Of a DNA stretch of 64,000 nucleotides, positions 26,475 through 35,290 are shown in pieces. The stretch spans positions 35,937 to 99,936 of the forward strand of contig DASPJL010000105.1 in NCBI GenBank assembly GCA_035628645.1, written 5' to 3'. Numbering within the stretch: the stretch's first letter is position 1; the number at the start of each line of letters is the position of its first letter. This stretch comes from DASPJL01 sp035628645 (lineage in GTDB: Bacteria; Bacteroidota; Bacteroidia; Cytophagales; Cyclobacteriaceae). Position numbers and translations under genes: made by a program. The notes under the pieces were generated by a model. The model was not told the origin of the DNA, made no database searches, and saw only the letters and a program-made list of their open reading frames with translations.

Positions 26475-27002
26475 ATGCTTACCACTAATAAAACCCTCGC
26501 CAAAAGATACACTTCTAATCTGATTGATTATACTTTAATATTCATATTGACTTTCTTTTATGTCTATTTGGTTGGCAATCTTGAAAGTGATGGGAAATAT
26601 AGAGTTACAGGGTTCAAAGCATTCGTTATACCTGGAATTTGGTTTTTATATTTCCCCCTGGCCGAATCCTTATTCGGTAAAACACTGGGAAAGAAAGCAT
26701 TAAATTTACAAGTGATTGATAGTGCTGGAGAAAGTCCAGCCCTTGGACAGGCATTTGTGAGAAGGCTTACTGATGTTATCGAACTGGCCTTTATAGGTAT
26801 TCCAGCTTTAATTTTAATGAGCACAAATAGTGAGAATAAAAGATTAGGAGATTTCATCGCAGGAACAACCGTAATAGATTTAGAGGAAAAGTGTAAATCC
26901 TGCCATGCTAAATTATGCCTATCCACACAAGATGTATTAAACAAACGATTCTCTTGTCCCGCTTGCAATGAATTGATTGAATCATACGGTGAACAATCTT
27001 AA
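26475..27002 (+). CDS. RDD-family membrane protein with C-terminal zinc ribbon
   Basis: A 175-residue protein. Residues about 8-135 are an RDD domain: N-terminal RYTSNLIDYTLIF with the family Arg and Asp, ESLFGKTLGKKALNLQV, and an RRLTDVIELAFIG helix with NKRLGDFIAGT. The C-terminus (about 138-175) has CKSC and CPAC spaced as a zinc ribbon or rubredoxin-like knuckle, which is not part of the RDD family core. Function unknown; some RDD proteins have been linked to ion or solute transport. It follows the CPBP gene by 38 bp. Confidence 0.82.
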   Translation: MLTTNKTLAKRYTSNLIDYTLIFILTFFYVYLVGNLESDGKYRVTGFKAFVIPGIWFLYFPLAESLFGKTLGKKALNLQVIDSAGESPALGQAFVRRLTDVIELAFIGIPALILMSTNSENKRLGDFIAGTTVIDLEEKCKSCHAKLCLSTQDVLNKRFSCPACNELIESYGEQS

Positions 27003-27115
27003 GCTTAGGTCATTCAACCCGGAGGATCGGACTATTGTAGATGTGTAAATGGAAGGGTATTTTGCTGATTTGAAAATATCTAAATAACTTATCCTTTCTA
27101 AACCTTTTAACCTAT

Positions 27116-27646
27116 ATGAATACGTCAAAAAAAATACTCGCGACATTTCTTTTAACCCTATTGGTTTCTTTTGCTCACGCGCAACAATCCATCGATGACA
27201 TTGTTAAGGAATGGGAAAGGGCCAAAGCCTACACAAAGGAATATCTCGACGCGATGCCTGAATCGGGTTATGCTTTAAAACCTACAACGGAAATGCGGTC
27301 ATTCGCGGAACAAATGCTTCACTTGACTGATGCCAACTATGGGTTTGCTTCAGCAGTTTCAGGTGAAAAAAGCCCCGTTGGCTTTGGTGAATCTGAAAAA
27401 ACATCCGATAAATCAAAAGCGAATGTAACTAAACTGGTGATGGACGGATATGATTTCGTAATCAACAGCGTCAAGAAAATGACTCCCCAGCAACTTGCCG
27501 AAAAAATCAAGCTTTTCGACCAGTTTGATTTGACTAAAGCGATGGCATTGAATAAGTTATTCGAACATCAAACTCACCATAGAGGCCAGACTACAGTATA
27601 TCTTCGTCTTGCCAAAGTAACTCCACCTCAGGAGAAGCTTTTTTAA
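27116..27646 (+). CDS. Exported DinB-family protein
   Basis: A 176-residue protein with a signal peptide (cleavage likely after FAHAQ) followed by a DinB four-helix bundle. The metal triad is visible: His in MLHLTDANYG and two in FEHQTHHRGQ. DinB-like proteins of this type are thought to be metal-dependent hydrolases or thiol transferases; export to the periplasm is common for Bacteroidota members. A bidirectional terminator lies 35 bp downstream. Confidence 0.85.
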   Translation: MNTSKKILATFLLTLLVSFAHAQQSIDDIVKEWERAKAYTKEYLDAMPESGYALKPTTEMRSFAEQMLHLTDANYGFASAVSGEKSPVGFGESEKTSDKSKANVTKLVMDGYDFVINSVKKMTPQQLAEKIKLFDQFDLTKAMALNKLFEHQTHHRGQTTVYLRLAKVTPPQEKLF

Positions 27647-27680
27647 TAGCTTTCCTTTAAAGAATCAAACCCTTTGCCAC

Positions 27681-27721
27681 AAAAATATAGCAGCTCCTTT
27701 CCGGAACGCTGCTATATTTTT
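27681..27721. terminator. Bidirectional terminator between DinB gene and gene relics
   Basis: AAAAATATAGCAGC (27681-27694) and GCTGCTATATTTTT (27708-27721) form a perfect 14-bp stem with a 13-nt loop and A and T tracts on either side, so it works on both strands. Confidence 0.85.
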
Positions 27722-27748
27722 GATTTGAGTTTTTGACTTATTCTTTAC

Positions 27749-27892
27749 TTACTTGTACTGCTTCTCCACCTTTTCATAAAAGTCTTTCAGCACAAAGAAA
27801 GCTTTCTTCTTTTTACCTGTTTCGGAGAGCAGGCCTTTTCGGTTCCAGAAGTCCTGGTAGTAAGGGTGCTGACGGCGCGGCGACCGGAAATC
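27749..27892 (-). pseudogene. C-terminal relic of a glycoside hydrolase family 2 (beta-glucuronidase-like) gene
   Basis: The minus-strand frame ending at TAA 27749-27751 encodes DFRSPRRQHPYYQDFWNRKG and then KKKKAFFVLKDFYEKVEKQ. This is the recognisable last 48 or so residues of GH2 beta-glucuronidase/galactosidase enzymes. Nothing upstream in this frame continues the enzyme; instead it abuts the end of the regulator-propeller relic. It is what remains after a deletion or rearrangement. Confidence 0.7.
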
Positions 27893-28375
27893 TGTCATTT
27901 ACGCCATTAATTACCCTCAGCCCTTTAAAAGTGGATACCCAAAGCTTTCCGTAGCTATCCTCCTGCAAATTCGCGATGTAATTACCGCCTCCTTTCCCAG
28001 GTAAAATTCCGATATGACGGAAACTTTCGTTTTTTTATCATAAAGATTTAAGCCGCCGCTGGTGCCTATCCAGAGATTGCCTTTTTTGTCCTCATAAACT
28101 TTGTTTACCCTATTATGACTAATGTTTATTTTGGAGGTATCACTCTGCCTGAAATTGCGGAATGTTGCGCCATCGTATCTGGACAATCCGCTCCAATTGC
28201 CAATCCAGATATAGCCGCTCTTGTCCTGAAGCATAGATGAGATAGGACTTTGAATAAGGCCGTCTTTGTAGGATATGTGTTTAAATCTGATGTTCTTTTC
28301 CTGGCCAAAAACCGGAGAACGGGCTGTTACGCTCAGACAAAAAACCAGAAAAACAAGCAAGAATTTAAATCTCAT
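27893..28375 (-). pseudogene. 5' relic of a two-component regulator-propeller sensor gene, frameshifted
   Basis: It starts with a signal peptide (MRFKFLLVFLVFCLSV) and three propeller-blade motifs: SGYIWIGNWSGLSRYDG, KGNLWIGTSGGLNLYDKK and, in another frame, DSYGKLWVSTFKGLRVING. The frame change maps to a run of seven T at 28030-28036; one more base would keep the blades in frame. The full protein (propeller plus Y_Y_Y and kinase domains, well over 800 residues in the family) is cut after about 155 residues at the join to the GH2 relic. An open frame of 152 codons remains but is unlikely to be functional. Confidence 0.75.
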
Positions 28376-28523
28376 TGTCTCTTTTTTTTAATAAGGGCCT
28401 ATTAAAGATTTAATAAATATTGGGAGCTAGTGGATTGTCAGGTCAATTCCAATTTACAAATTTTAGCAGGAAATTTCAATTTAATAAAGGCTTTTTGGAC
28501 AACCTTTTGTAATTTTCAATTCC

Positions 28524-29348
28524 ATGACAATAGATGCACATCAATATTTTTGGAATGAGGGGAGTAATTTTAAGAAGGAAATTTTTCCAACGAATTTAAA
28601 CAAGAGTTTTCTTCCCGATGATATAATTTCTGAAGCGAAAAAATTTGATGTGGAAGGTTGTATTGCTATTCAATCAAGGCAATCTGAGGAGGAAAATAAT
28701 TTTCTACTAAACCTTTCAAACCAAACTCCATTCATAAAAGGTGTAGTTGGTTGGGTGGACATGCATTCTTCCATTGCGATTGATCAATTGTCTTATTACT
28801 CATCCCATTCAAAGTTTCTTGGAATTCGATTTTTCTTAGAAGAAAATAATTTTAAAAAACTTCTAACGCCAAATTTTAAACAGTCGATTGCTTTTTTAGC
28901 AGAACATCACTTAACCCTTGATTTGGTTTGTCAACCAAAATATTTGAGGACATTTATAGAACTAGCCTCTTATTTTCCCAATCAAAAGTTTATTCTTAAT
29001 GATTTGGGAAATCCCTATATAAAAGAGGGGATTCTAATTCCTTGGGCAGATGACATTTATAATCTTTCTGAATTTTCAAATGTGTTTTGCAAGCTTACCT
29101 GCTTGCCTATTGAACAGGGCTTTACAGAAGGAAAATTGGATAATATTCTATCTTTTGTATCTGTTGCTCTTCAATCGTTTGGACCGGATAGGATAATCTT
29201 TGGCACAGATTGGCCTCTTTGCCCTGCTTTTACAGAATATTCAAAAATGTATGAATTAGTAAAAAAAATCATTGATCCTTTTACTGAAAAAGAGAAAAAT
29301 GGAATATGGGGAGAAAACGCTTTAAGGATTTATGAGATTAAAAGGTAG
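28524..29348 (+). CDS. Amidohydrolase-2 family protein (fuconolactonase-like) with altered metal-site residues
   Basis: A 274-residue TIM-barrel protein of the amidohydrolase-2 family that includes L-fuconolactonase. It keeps the FGTDWPLC motif near the C-terminus, a CKLTCL segment and the opening IDAHQYFW. In family members the first motif is normally HxH (HQH) and the middle strand ends in DH; here they are HQY (residues 6-8) and LNDLGNP. Two usual metal or substrate histidines therefore appear replaced. It may be a diverged enzyme or one losing activity. Single gene. Confidence 0.8.
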   Translation: MTIDAHQYFWNEGSNFKKEIFPTNLNKSFLPDDIISEAKKFDVEGCIAIQSRQSEEENNFLLNLSNQTPFIKGVVGWVDMHSSIAIDQLSYYSSHSKFLGIRFFLEENNFKKLLTPNFKQSIAFLAEHHLTLDLVCQPKYLRTFIELASYFPNQKFILNDLGNPYIKEGILIPWADDIYNLSEFSNVFCKLTCLPIEQGFTEGKLDNILSFVSVALQSFGPDRIIFGTDWPLCPAFTEYSKMYELVKKIIDPFTEKEKNGIWGENALRIYEIKR

Positions 29349-29465
29349 TTCTTCCTTTTAAATCCATCTGGTAAAATCACTTCGTATTTAGAAGAGTTAT
29401 ACAAAAGTTATAGAAAATGAGTAAGCTTAATTTAGGCGCTATTTTTTTTCTTTGATGTCAAAGCG

Positions 29466-29473
29466 TACTTTTG
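29466..29473 (+). promoter_or_regulatory. -7 box TACTTTTG for glyA
   Basis: Perfect TAnnTTTG 26 bp before the ATG at 29500. It lies inside the longest in-frame extension (from TTG 29452), so that extension is not translated if the box is used. Confidence 0.55.
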
Positions 29474-29499
29474 CAAAAAAAATACTCAATAACAATCAC

Positions 29500-30771
29500 A
29501 TGCAAAGAGACCAAAAGGTATTCGATCTAATTCAAAGGGAGAAAAGCCGTCAAGAAACCGGTATCGAATTAATTGCTTCTGAAAATTTTACTTCTAAGCA
29601 GGTAATGGAAGCAATGGGCACAGTACTTACAAACAAGTATGCAGAAGGACTACCAGGTAAAAGATATTATGGAGGATGTGAGGTTGTAGATGAAATTGAA
29701 CAATTAGCCATAGACAGGGTTAAACAATTATTTAAGGCCGAATGGGCAAATGTTCAGCCTCATTCAGGTGCTCAGGCAAATGCTGCAGTTATGCTTGCTG
29801 TTTTAAATGCAGGAGACAAAATATTAGGATTTGACTTGTCTCACGGTGGCCACCTGACCCATGGTTCCCCTGTAAACTTCTCCGGTAAATTATATCAACC
29901 TTTATTTTATGGCGTTGACAAAGAAACCGGTCTGATTAATTGGGACAAGGTGGAGGAAATCGCGAAAAAAGAAAGACCTAGACTGATAATATGTGGCGCA
30001 TCAGCTTATTCAAGAGATTGGGATTATAAAAGACTTAGGAACATAGCAGATTCAATTGGCGCTTTATTGATGGCAGATATTTCCCATCCTGCCGGTTTAA
30101 TCGCCAAAGGGTTGTTGAATAATCCAATGAATGAGTGCCATATCGTGACAACCACAACTCACAAAACCCTTAGAGGCCCAAGAGGTGGTTTAATTATGAT
30201 GGGTAAAGATTTTGAAAATCCCTTTGGATTTAAAACGCCTAAAGGAGAGATAAAAATGATGTCTGCGGTACTTGATGGAGGAGTTTTTCCCGGAACGCAG
30301 GGAGGGCCTTTAGAGCATGTTATAGCAGCTAAAGCAATTGCTTTTGGAGAAGCGTTGACAGATGAATACAAAGAGTATGTAGTCCGTGTGAAAAATAATG
30401 CGCAGGCAATGGCTCAGGAGTTTGTAAAACGCGGATATCAGATTATTTCAGGAGGTACAGACAATCATTTGATGTTGATCGACTTGAGAAGCAAAGGCCT
30501 TTCGGGGAAAATTGCTGAAGGATCACTGATAAAAGCGGACATTACCATCAATAAGAATATGGTTCCTTTTGATGATAAGTCTCCTTTCGTTACTTCCGGA
30601 ATGAGGGTGGGTACTGCAGCGGTAACTACACGTGGAATGAAAGAACAAGATATGGTGAAAATTGTAGACCTGATCGATAGAGCGTTAGTTAACCACGAAA
30701 ATGAATCTAAATTGAAAGACATTAAAAAAGAAGTTAACCTTTGGATGGAAAGCTTTCCATTATATAAATAA
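29500..30771 (+). CDS. glyA: Serine hydroxymethyltransferase
   Basis: About 423 residues; a PLP enzyme that converts serine and tetrahydrofolate to glycine and methylene-tetrahydrofolate. The sequence begins MQRDQKVFDLIQREKSRQ, the usual start, with ELIASENF, KYAEGLPGKRYYGG, SGAQANAAV and the PLP-lysine motif VTTTTHKTLRGPRGG. Length matches the family. The frame is open to 29452, but the promoter box at 29466 and family comparison place the start at 29500. tatC starts 3 bp after the stop. Confidence 0.96.
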   Translation: MQRDQKVFDLIQREKSRQETGIELIASENFTSKQVMEAMGTVLTNKYAEGLPGKRYYGGCEVVDEIEQLAIDRVKQLFKAEWANVQPHSGAQANAAVMLAVLNAGDKILGFDLSHGGHLTHGSPVNFSGKLYQPLFYGVDKETGLINWDKVEEIAKKERPRLIICGASAYSRDWDYKRLRNIADSIGALLMADISHPAGLIAKGLLNNPMNECHIVTTTTHKTLRGPRGGLIMMGKDFENPFGFKTPKGEIKMMSAVLDGGVFPGTQGGPLEHVIAAKAIAFGEALTDEYKEYVVRVKNNAQAMAQEFVKRGYQIISGGTDNHLMLIDLRSKGLSGKIAEGSLIKADITINKNMVPFDDKSPFVTSGMRVGTAAVTTRGMKEQDMVKIVDLIDRALVNHENESKLKDIKKEVNLWMESFPLYK

Positions 30772-30774
30772 TCA

Positions 30775-31614
30775 TTGAAAACAATCGAAAAAGAAATGTC
30801 CTTTGTTGACCACCTCGAGGAATTGAGGTGGCATATTATAAGGGCATTGGGTTCAATATTTGTTTTTGCTTTAGTAGCCTTTTTTAATAAAAGTTTTGTC
30901 TACGGAACCCTTATTCTGGGCCCTTCAAAACCTGACTTCTGGACTTACAGAATGCTTTGTAAAGTTGGAGAATTTCTAAATGCTCCTGATTTATGCATTA
31001 AAGAGTTGAACTTTACCCTCCAGTCCAGGGAGATGACGGCTCAGTTCACCATGCACATTACGCAGTCTTTTGTAGTTGGTCTGGTCATCGCATTTCCATA
31101 TGCGTTCTGGGAAATCTGGCGGTTTGTGCGGCCAGGTCTTCTGCCTGGTGAGAGGAGAATATCCAAAGGCGCTGTATTTTTTGTGAGCATCTTATTCTTA
31201 ATTGGGATCTTTTTCGGGTATTATATAGTATCTCCTTTAGCCATTAATTTTCTGGTTAATTATCAACTTGATCCTTCCATATTAAATGAGTTTGATATCG
31301 CCAGCTATATTTCTTTATTGGTGATGACCGTTCTTGCATGTGGGATAATGTTCCAATTGCCCATGGTGATTTTTGCTTTATCTAAACTAGGCGTTGTAAC
31401 CCCTGCTTTTTTAAAGAGTTACAGAAGGCACTCTTATCTTGTAATTTTAATTGTGGCTGCCATTATTACTCCTTCCCCGGATATGTTTAGTCAGTTGCTT
31501 GTTGCGATACCTTTGTTTTTGCTTTATGAAATAAGTATAACTATCTCAGGAAGGGTAATGAGACAGCGAGAAAAGGATTTGTTAGAGTTTGAGCAAAATG
31601 GAAAAATAGACTAA
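30775..31614 (+). CDS. tatC: Sec-independent protein translocase TatC
   Basis: A 279-residue, six-helix membrane core of the twin-arginine translocase that reads Tat signal peptides. The N-terminal signature MSFVDHLEELRWHIIRA is present, with the conserved FxPYAFWEIWRFVRPGL-type loop (FPYAFWEIWRFVRPGL) and the last helices ending TPSPDMFSQLLVAIPL. A periplasmic loop of about 40 residues between helices 1 and 2 is longer than in E. coli. The TTG at 30775 is used here; the ATG at 30796 is an equally possible start. tatA is separate at 51400. Confidence 0.93.
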   Translation: MKTIEKEMSFVDHLEELRWHIIRALGSIFVFALVAFFNKSFVYGTLILGPSKPDFWTYRMLCKVGEFLNAPDLCIKELNFTLQSREMTAQFTMHITQSFVVGLVIAFPYAFWEIWRFVRPGLLPGERRISKGAVFFVSILFLIGIFFGYYIVSPLAINFLVNYQLDPSILNEFDIASYISLLVMTVLACGIMFQLPMVIFALSKLGVVTPAFLKSYRRHSYLVILIVAAIITPSPDMFSQLLVAIPLFLLYEISITISGRVMRQREKDLLEFEQNGKID

Positions 31615-31678
31615 ATCTCTTACTTTGATTTAAAGACCATAAACTTTAGATACTACAATTCATTTTAAAAATATAATC

Positions 31679-32107
31679 ATGAACATATCAATTGGTGGAG
31701 ATCATGCTGGTTTTTCCTATAAACAGGAGGTTATCGAATTTCTTAACAAGAATAACCATAAAGTAAAAGACTTCGGTCCATTTTCAACGGATTCTGTTGA
31801 TTATCCTGATTTTGCTCATCCGGTTTCCAGCAGTGTTGAGGATAAATCTGCCGATCTGGGAATTTTAATTTGTGGAAGCGGGAATGGGGTTGCCATAACT
31901 GCAAATAAACATCAGGGAATAAGGGCTGCACTTTGTTGGAATGTAGATTTGGCAAAACTGGCAAGACAACATAATAATGCAAACATAATTTGCCTACCGG
32001 CAAGATTCGTTTCGGTTGAAGATGCAATAGAAATGGTAAAAGCATTTGTAAATACTCCATTTGAAGGAGGCCGGCATTCAGCCAGGGTAAATAAAATTAG
32101 CTGCTAA
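31679..32107 (+). CDS. rpiB: Ribose-5-phosphate isomerase B
   Basis: A 142-residue isomerase of the RpiB/LacAB fold that interconverts ribose 5-phosphate and ribulose 5-phosphate. Motifs: GGDHAGFSYK at the N-terminus, the phosphate loop ICGSGNGVAITANK with the reactive Cys, ALCWN, and ARFVS. Length is normal. It follows tatC by 64 bp and converges on the membrane protein gene at 32120. Confidence 0.95.
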   Translation: MNISIGGDHAGFSYKQEVIEFLNKNNHKVKDFGPFSTDSVDYPDFAHPVSSSVEDKSADLGILICGSGNGVAITANKHQGIRAALCWNVDLAKLARQHNNANIICLPARFVSVEDAIEMVKAFVNTPFEGGRHSARVNKISC

Positions 32108-32119
32108 TATAGACCCAGT

Positions 32120-33514
32120 TTATTTTTTTAAACAATAAGTACTTTCACCACAATTCTCATATTGTTTTGAAAGAAGGGGAGCTTTATCAAATAATGGCTT
32201 TATTGATTTACTTTTATCAATAATTACCTCCGGAAGGTCATTTTCAAAATTATCATATGCGGCAATAAGCACCTCATAAAACTCCAGATTGTCGAAATGA
32301 TTTTTGGCCAAATTCCAATTTAAGTAAGGAGTTGCAAGATTATTATCTCTGTATACGGAAAGATCTTCCCCTAATACAAGAATTTTTTTATTCGAAAAAG
32401 TTGATGCTTCTTTGGCTATTAATGCATTCGTTTCGAAATAATTTTTTCCAAAAACGTCATAAAAAATACCCAAATTAAGGATGGGAATGGATAAAATAAA
32501 TAGGACAAATGCCAGTTCCGAAAGTAATTTTTTACGGATAAGAAGAAAATAATGAGTAATAAAGAAAGTAAATCCGGGAAGACTTAAAATAAGATGGTAA
32601 GGGGAGACCTCCATTATAAATACATAGGATAAGACTGAAGCAATCAAATATAAAAACATTAATTGCTGCGTTTTTTGTTGATAGTTAGAAAACCTTGGTG
32701 CCACAAATATTTTGCCCATTGCCAAAACTAAAAATAGAACTGGAATTAGCATTACAATCATTTGGTCTTTTATACCAATGTAAATCGTCTTTTCGATTGT
32801 CAGGAAAGAAATCAGGTACATATAGTAAAGCTCTTCCAATCCATAATACAAAGAATAGAAAATGAAAACGATTAGGAAAGGGAAGCTAAACCCTAAAATT
32901 GTAAGCAAATACTTTCTAAGAGAGGTACTACTATAAAAAAACATCCCAACCATTACAAAAAGCATAAATATGGCATAGGGAAGATAGAACAGGGCAGAAA
33001 GGCCAATTAAAAATCCTACGTTATAATACTGATTATCATATAAACCTTTTTCTAATAATTTAAAAAGATAATCCAGGCTTAACAGAATAAACCCTAAGCC
33101 AAGAAGAGGTGGTGTAAGTGTAAAGAAATCAAAGAAGATGCAGCATAAAATGGCCAGAACTACCCCCGGAACATATGTTTTCTCGAAATAAACATTATTT
33201 TTAATAAGTATCTTACTATAATAATAAGCATAGAAAAGCACCAGTAGAGCACTCATTATTCTATAAGCTATAACAGATTTTCCAAAAAGAAAATGAGCGA
33301 AGGCGTAGAAGAGCGCTGAAAGAGGAGCGGTAGTATCCCAAACCTTTTTGTATAATAAGTTTCCATTAGCTATTTTTTCCCCGAGCAACATCCACTTAAT
33401 TTCCGGGATCATTATTAATTCAGCATTAGTGAAAAAAGATATTCTTATCAGAAGTAAGATTATAAAAACACCAATTAATCGTAAAGGATCGTTTATTCTA
33501 AAGAAACTAAGCAA
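32120..33514 (-). CDS. Polytopic membrane protein, possible GT-C-type glycosyltransferase
   Basis: A 464-residue protein with about 11 membrane helices and a soluble C-terminus of about 110 residues. The first extracytoplasmic loop carries YKKVWDTTAPLSALFYA, which resembles the acidic loop of GT-C/ArnT-like transferases and of related Bacteroidota membrane proteins. I cannot name the family with certainty. It is the only gene here that could be a glycosyltransferase, but it lies far from the sugar-nucleotide cluster. Divergent from rbfA. Confidence 0.6.
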   Translation of the reverse strand: MLSFFRINDPLRLIGVFIILLLIRISFFTNAELIMIPEIKWMLLGEKIANGNLLYKKVWDTTAPLSALFYAFAHFLFGKSVIAYRIMSALLVLFYAYYYSKILIKNNVYFEKTYVPGVVLAILCCIFFDFFTLTPPLLGLGFILLSLDYLFKLLEKGLYDNQYYNVGFLIGLSALFYLPYAIFMLFVMVGMFFYSSTSLRKYLLTILGFSFPFLIVFIFYSLYYGLEELYYMYLISFLTIEKTIYIGIKDQMIVMLIPVLFLVLAMGKIFVAPRFSNYQQKTQQLMFLYLIASVLSYVFIMEVSPYHLILSLPGFTFFITHYFLLIRKKLLSELAFVLFILSIPILNLGIFYDVFGKNYFETNALIAKEASTFSNKKILVLGEDLSVYRDNNLATPYLNWNLAKNHFDNLEFYEVLIAAYDNFENDLPEVIIDKSKSIKPLFDKAPLLSKQYENCGESTYCLKK

Positions 33515-33597
33515 GGATTGAAAATTTATATTGCAATATTAATTTACTAAAATACATTAAGGGGATAAAAGTCTGAAATTTATATAATCTTTGTAAG

Positions 33598-33978
33598 ATG
33601 GATAGCAAAAGACAGCAAAAGATTGGACGGTTACTACAAAAAGAAATCAGTTCCATTCTTATCAGTGATACCAAGAGCTTGTTTGATGGGGCTTTTATAA
33701 CGGTGACTCAGGTAAAAGTCACGAGCGATCTTAGTATTGCGAGGATATATTTAAGTCTTCTAATGACTAGCAATAAAGAAGCTTTATTGGAAAAAATTAA
33801 ACAAAACACCAAAACCCTACGGCAGTTATTATCTGCCAGAATTAAAAACCAGATGAGGGTAATTCCTGATCTTCAATTTTTTATTGACGATACAGCAGAA
33901 TATGCCGAGAAAATGAATAATATAATTGCAGGTTTAAACATTCCTCCTGAAAGCAAAGAGGAGGAAAAAGAAGATTAA
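33598..33978 (+). CDS. rbfA: 30S ribosome-binding factor A
   Basis: A 126-residue KH-fold protein needed for late 16S rRNA maturation. It opens DSKRQQKIGRLLQKEISSIL and shows the family AxxYxS-like strand (ARIYLSLL) and VIPDLQFFIDDTAEYAEKMN near the C-terminus. Length is typical. An FtsX-like permease follows, the common rbfA-permease order in Bacteroidota. Confidence 0.94.
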   Translation: MDSKRQQKIGRLLQKEISSILISDTKSLFDGAFITVTQVKVTSDLSIARIYLSLLMTSNKEALLEKIKQNTKTLRQLLSARIKNQMRVIPDLQFFIDDTAEYAEKMNNIIAGLNIPPESKEEEKED

Positions 33979-34049
33979 TCTAAAATTTGCATCGTATTTT
34001 AAGCATCGTTTTTTTATTAAAATTAACAGTCTAAAGCCAAAAAGGAATT

Positions 34050-35273
34050 GTGAATTTCCCGTTTTTCGTAGCACGGAGATATTTTTTATCTCAAAAGAAA
34101 AGAAATTTTATTAATGTCATTTCAATTATTGCCATGGTAGGAGCCGCTGTTGGAACCGCTGCCCTGGTAATTGTGCTGTCAGTATTCAATGGATTGGAGG
34201 GCTTGTTAAGATCACTTTACAGTTCCTTTGATCCCGAAATTAAAATTTCAGCTGAATCAGGAAAATCCTTTGTTGTAGATGACCAGTTTCTCCTGGAACT
34301 AAAAAACCTGGACGGGGTACTTTCAATAACAGAAGTAATTGAAGACAATGCCCTGGTAAAATATGCCGATGCACCTACAATAGTTAGACTAAAAGGGGTA
34401 AGTGACAATTTTGAATCACAAAGTGATATTAAACAAGTAATAAAAGAGGGCAGTACCCGACTTACTGAAAATGGAATTCAATATGCTGTATTGGGGAATG
34501 CCCTGCAACAGATTCTTTCGGTGTCGCTGGACAATGATTTCTATTCGTTGGAGGTATGGTATCCAAAAAAACAAAAAGGCTTAACCATTAATCCTGAAAA
34601 GGCCTTTAACAAAGGTTTTTTAAGACCAGGCGGAGTCTTTGCTATCGAACAGGAGTATGACGAAAAATACATGATTGCTCCGTTAAAGTTTGTGGAGAAA
34701 TTAATGAATTATGAGAACAAAAGAACATCTCTTGAAGTGAGGACGAAGCAGGGATATTCAATTCCTAATGTAATTAAAATTCTAAAGGGAAAATTGGGCG
34801 AAGGCTTTAAGGTGGAAGATAGGGATCAGCAACATGAGAGCTTGTATAAAGCAATTAGAATTGAAAAGCTTTTTGGCTTTATTACCTTTTCATTTATTTT
34901 GGCAATTGCTTCTTTAAATATTTTCTTTTCTTTGACGATGCTCGGGATTGAAAAGAAAAAGGATATCTCTGTACTTTATGCAATGGGAGCAGACAAGGGC
35001 TTGGTTAGGAGGATTTTTTTAATTGAAGGTGCGATGATTTCTTTTACAGGCGCTTTTATCGGCCTTTTATTGGGTTTAATAATATGCTTACTTCAGCAGC
35101 AATTCGGTTTTGTGTCTATGGGAATGCAAACTTCTATTGTGCAAGCCTATCCGGTCAAAATTGATTTTATGGACTTTTTATTTACGGGCCTAAGCATAGT
35201 TATTATTACCTTATTGGTTTCTTTAAGTCCTGCCCGAACAGCCTCAGGTTTAAATCTTAAAGATCATCTTTGA
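34050..35273 (+). CDS. FtsX/LolC-type ABC transporter permease
   Basis: A 407-residue permease with a MacB-PCD/FtsX layout: N-terminal helix (RNFINVISIIAMVGAAVGTAAL), a periplasmic domain (residues about 50-270), then three helices including LNIFFSLTMLGIEKKKDISVLYAMGA and a final LSPARTASGLNLKDHL. It resembles LolC/LolE, which extract lipoproteins for outer-membrane transport, but no LolD-like ATPase gene is adjacent. GTG start with AAAGGA upstream. The stop overlaps the extended frame of the next gene. Confidence 0.88.
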   Translation: MNFPFFVARRYFLSQKKRNFINVISIIAMVGAAVGTAALVIVLSVFNGLEGLLRSLYSSFDPEIKISAESGKSFVVDDQFLLELKNLDGVLSITEVIEDNALVKYADAPTIVRLKGVSDNFESQSDIKQVIKEGSTRLTENGIQYAVLGNALQQILSVSLDNDFYSLEVWYPKKQKGLTINPEKAFNKGFLRPGGVFAIEQEYDEKYMIAPLKFVEKLMNYENKRTSLEVRTKQGYSIPNVIKILKGKLGEGFKVEDRDQQHESLYKAIRIEKLFGFITFSFILAIASLNIFFSLTMLGIEKKKDISVLYAMGADKGLVRRIFLIEGAMISFTGAFIGLLLGLIICLLQQQFGFVSMGMQTSIVQAYPVKIDFMDFLFTGLSIVIITLLVSLSPARTASGLNLKDHL

Positions 35274-35290
35274 TTTTAAAAATCAGTAAA

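Noticed and set aside
29380..29500. Riboswitch upstream of glyA
   Set aside because: The gap is short, shows no glycine or SAM aptamer-like stems, and the -7 box lies only 26 bp from the start codon, leaving no room for a leader.
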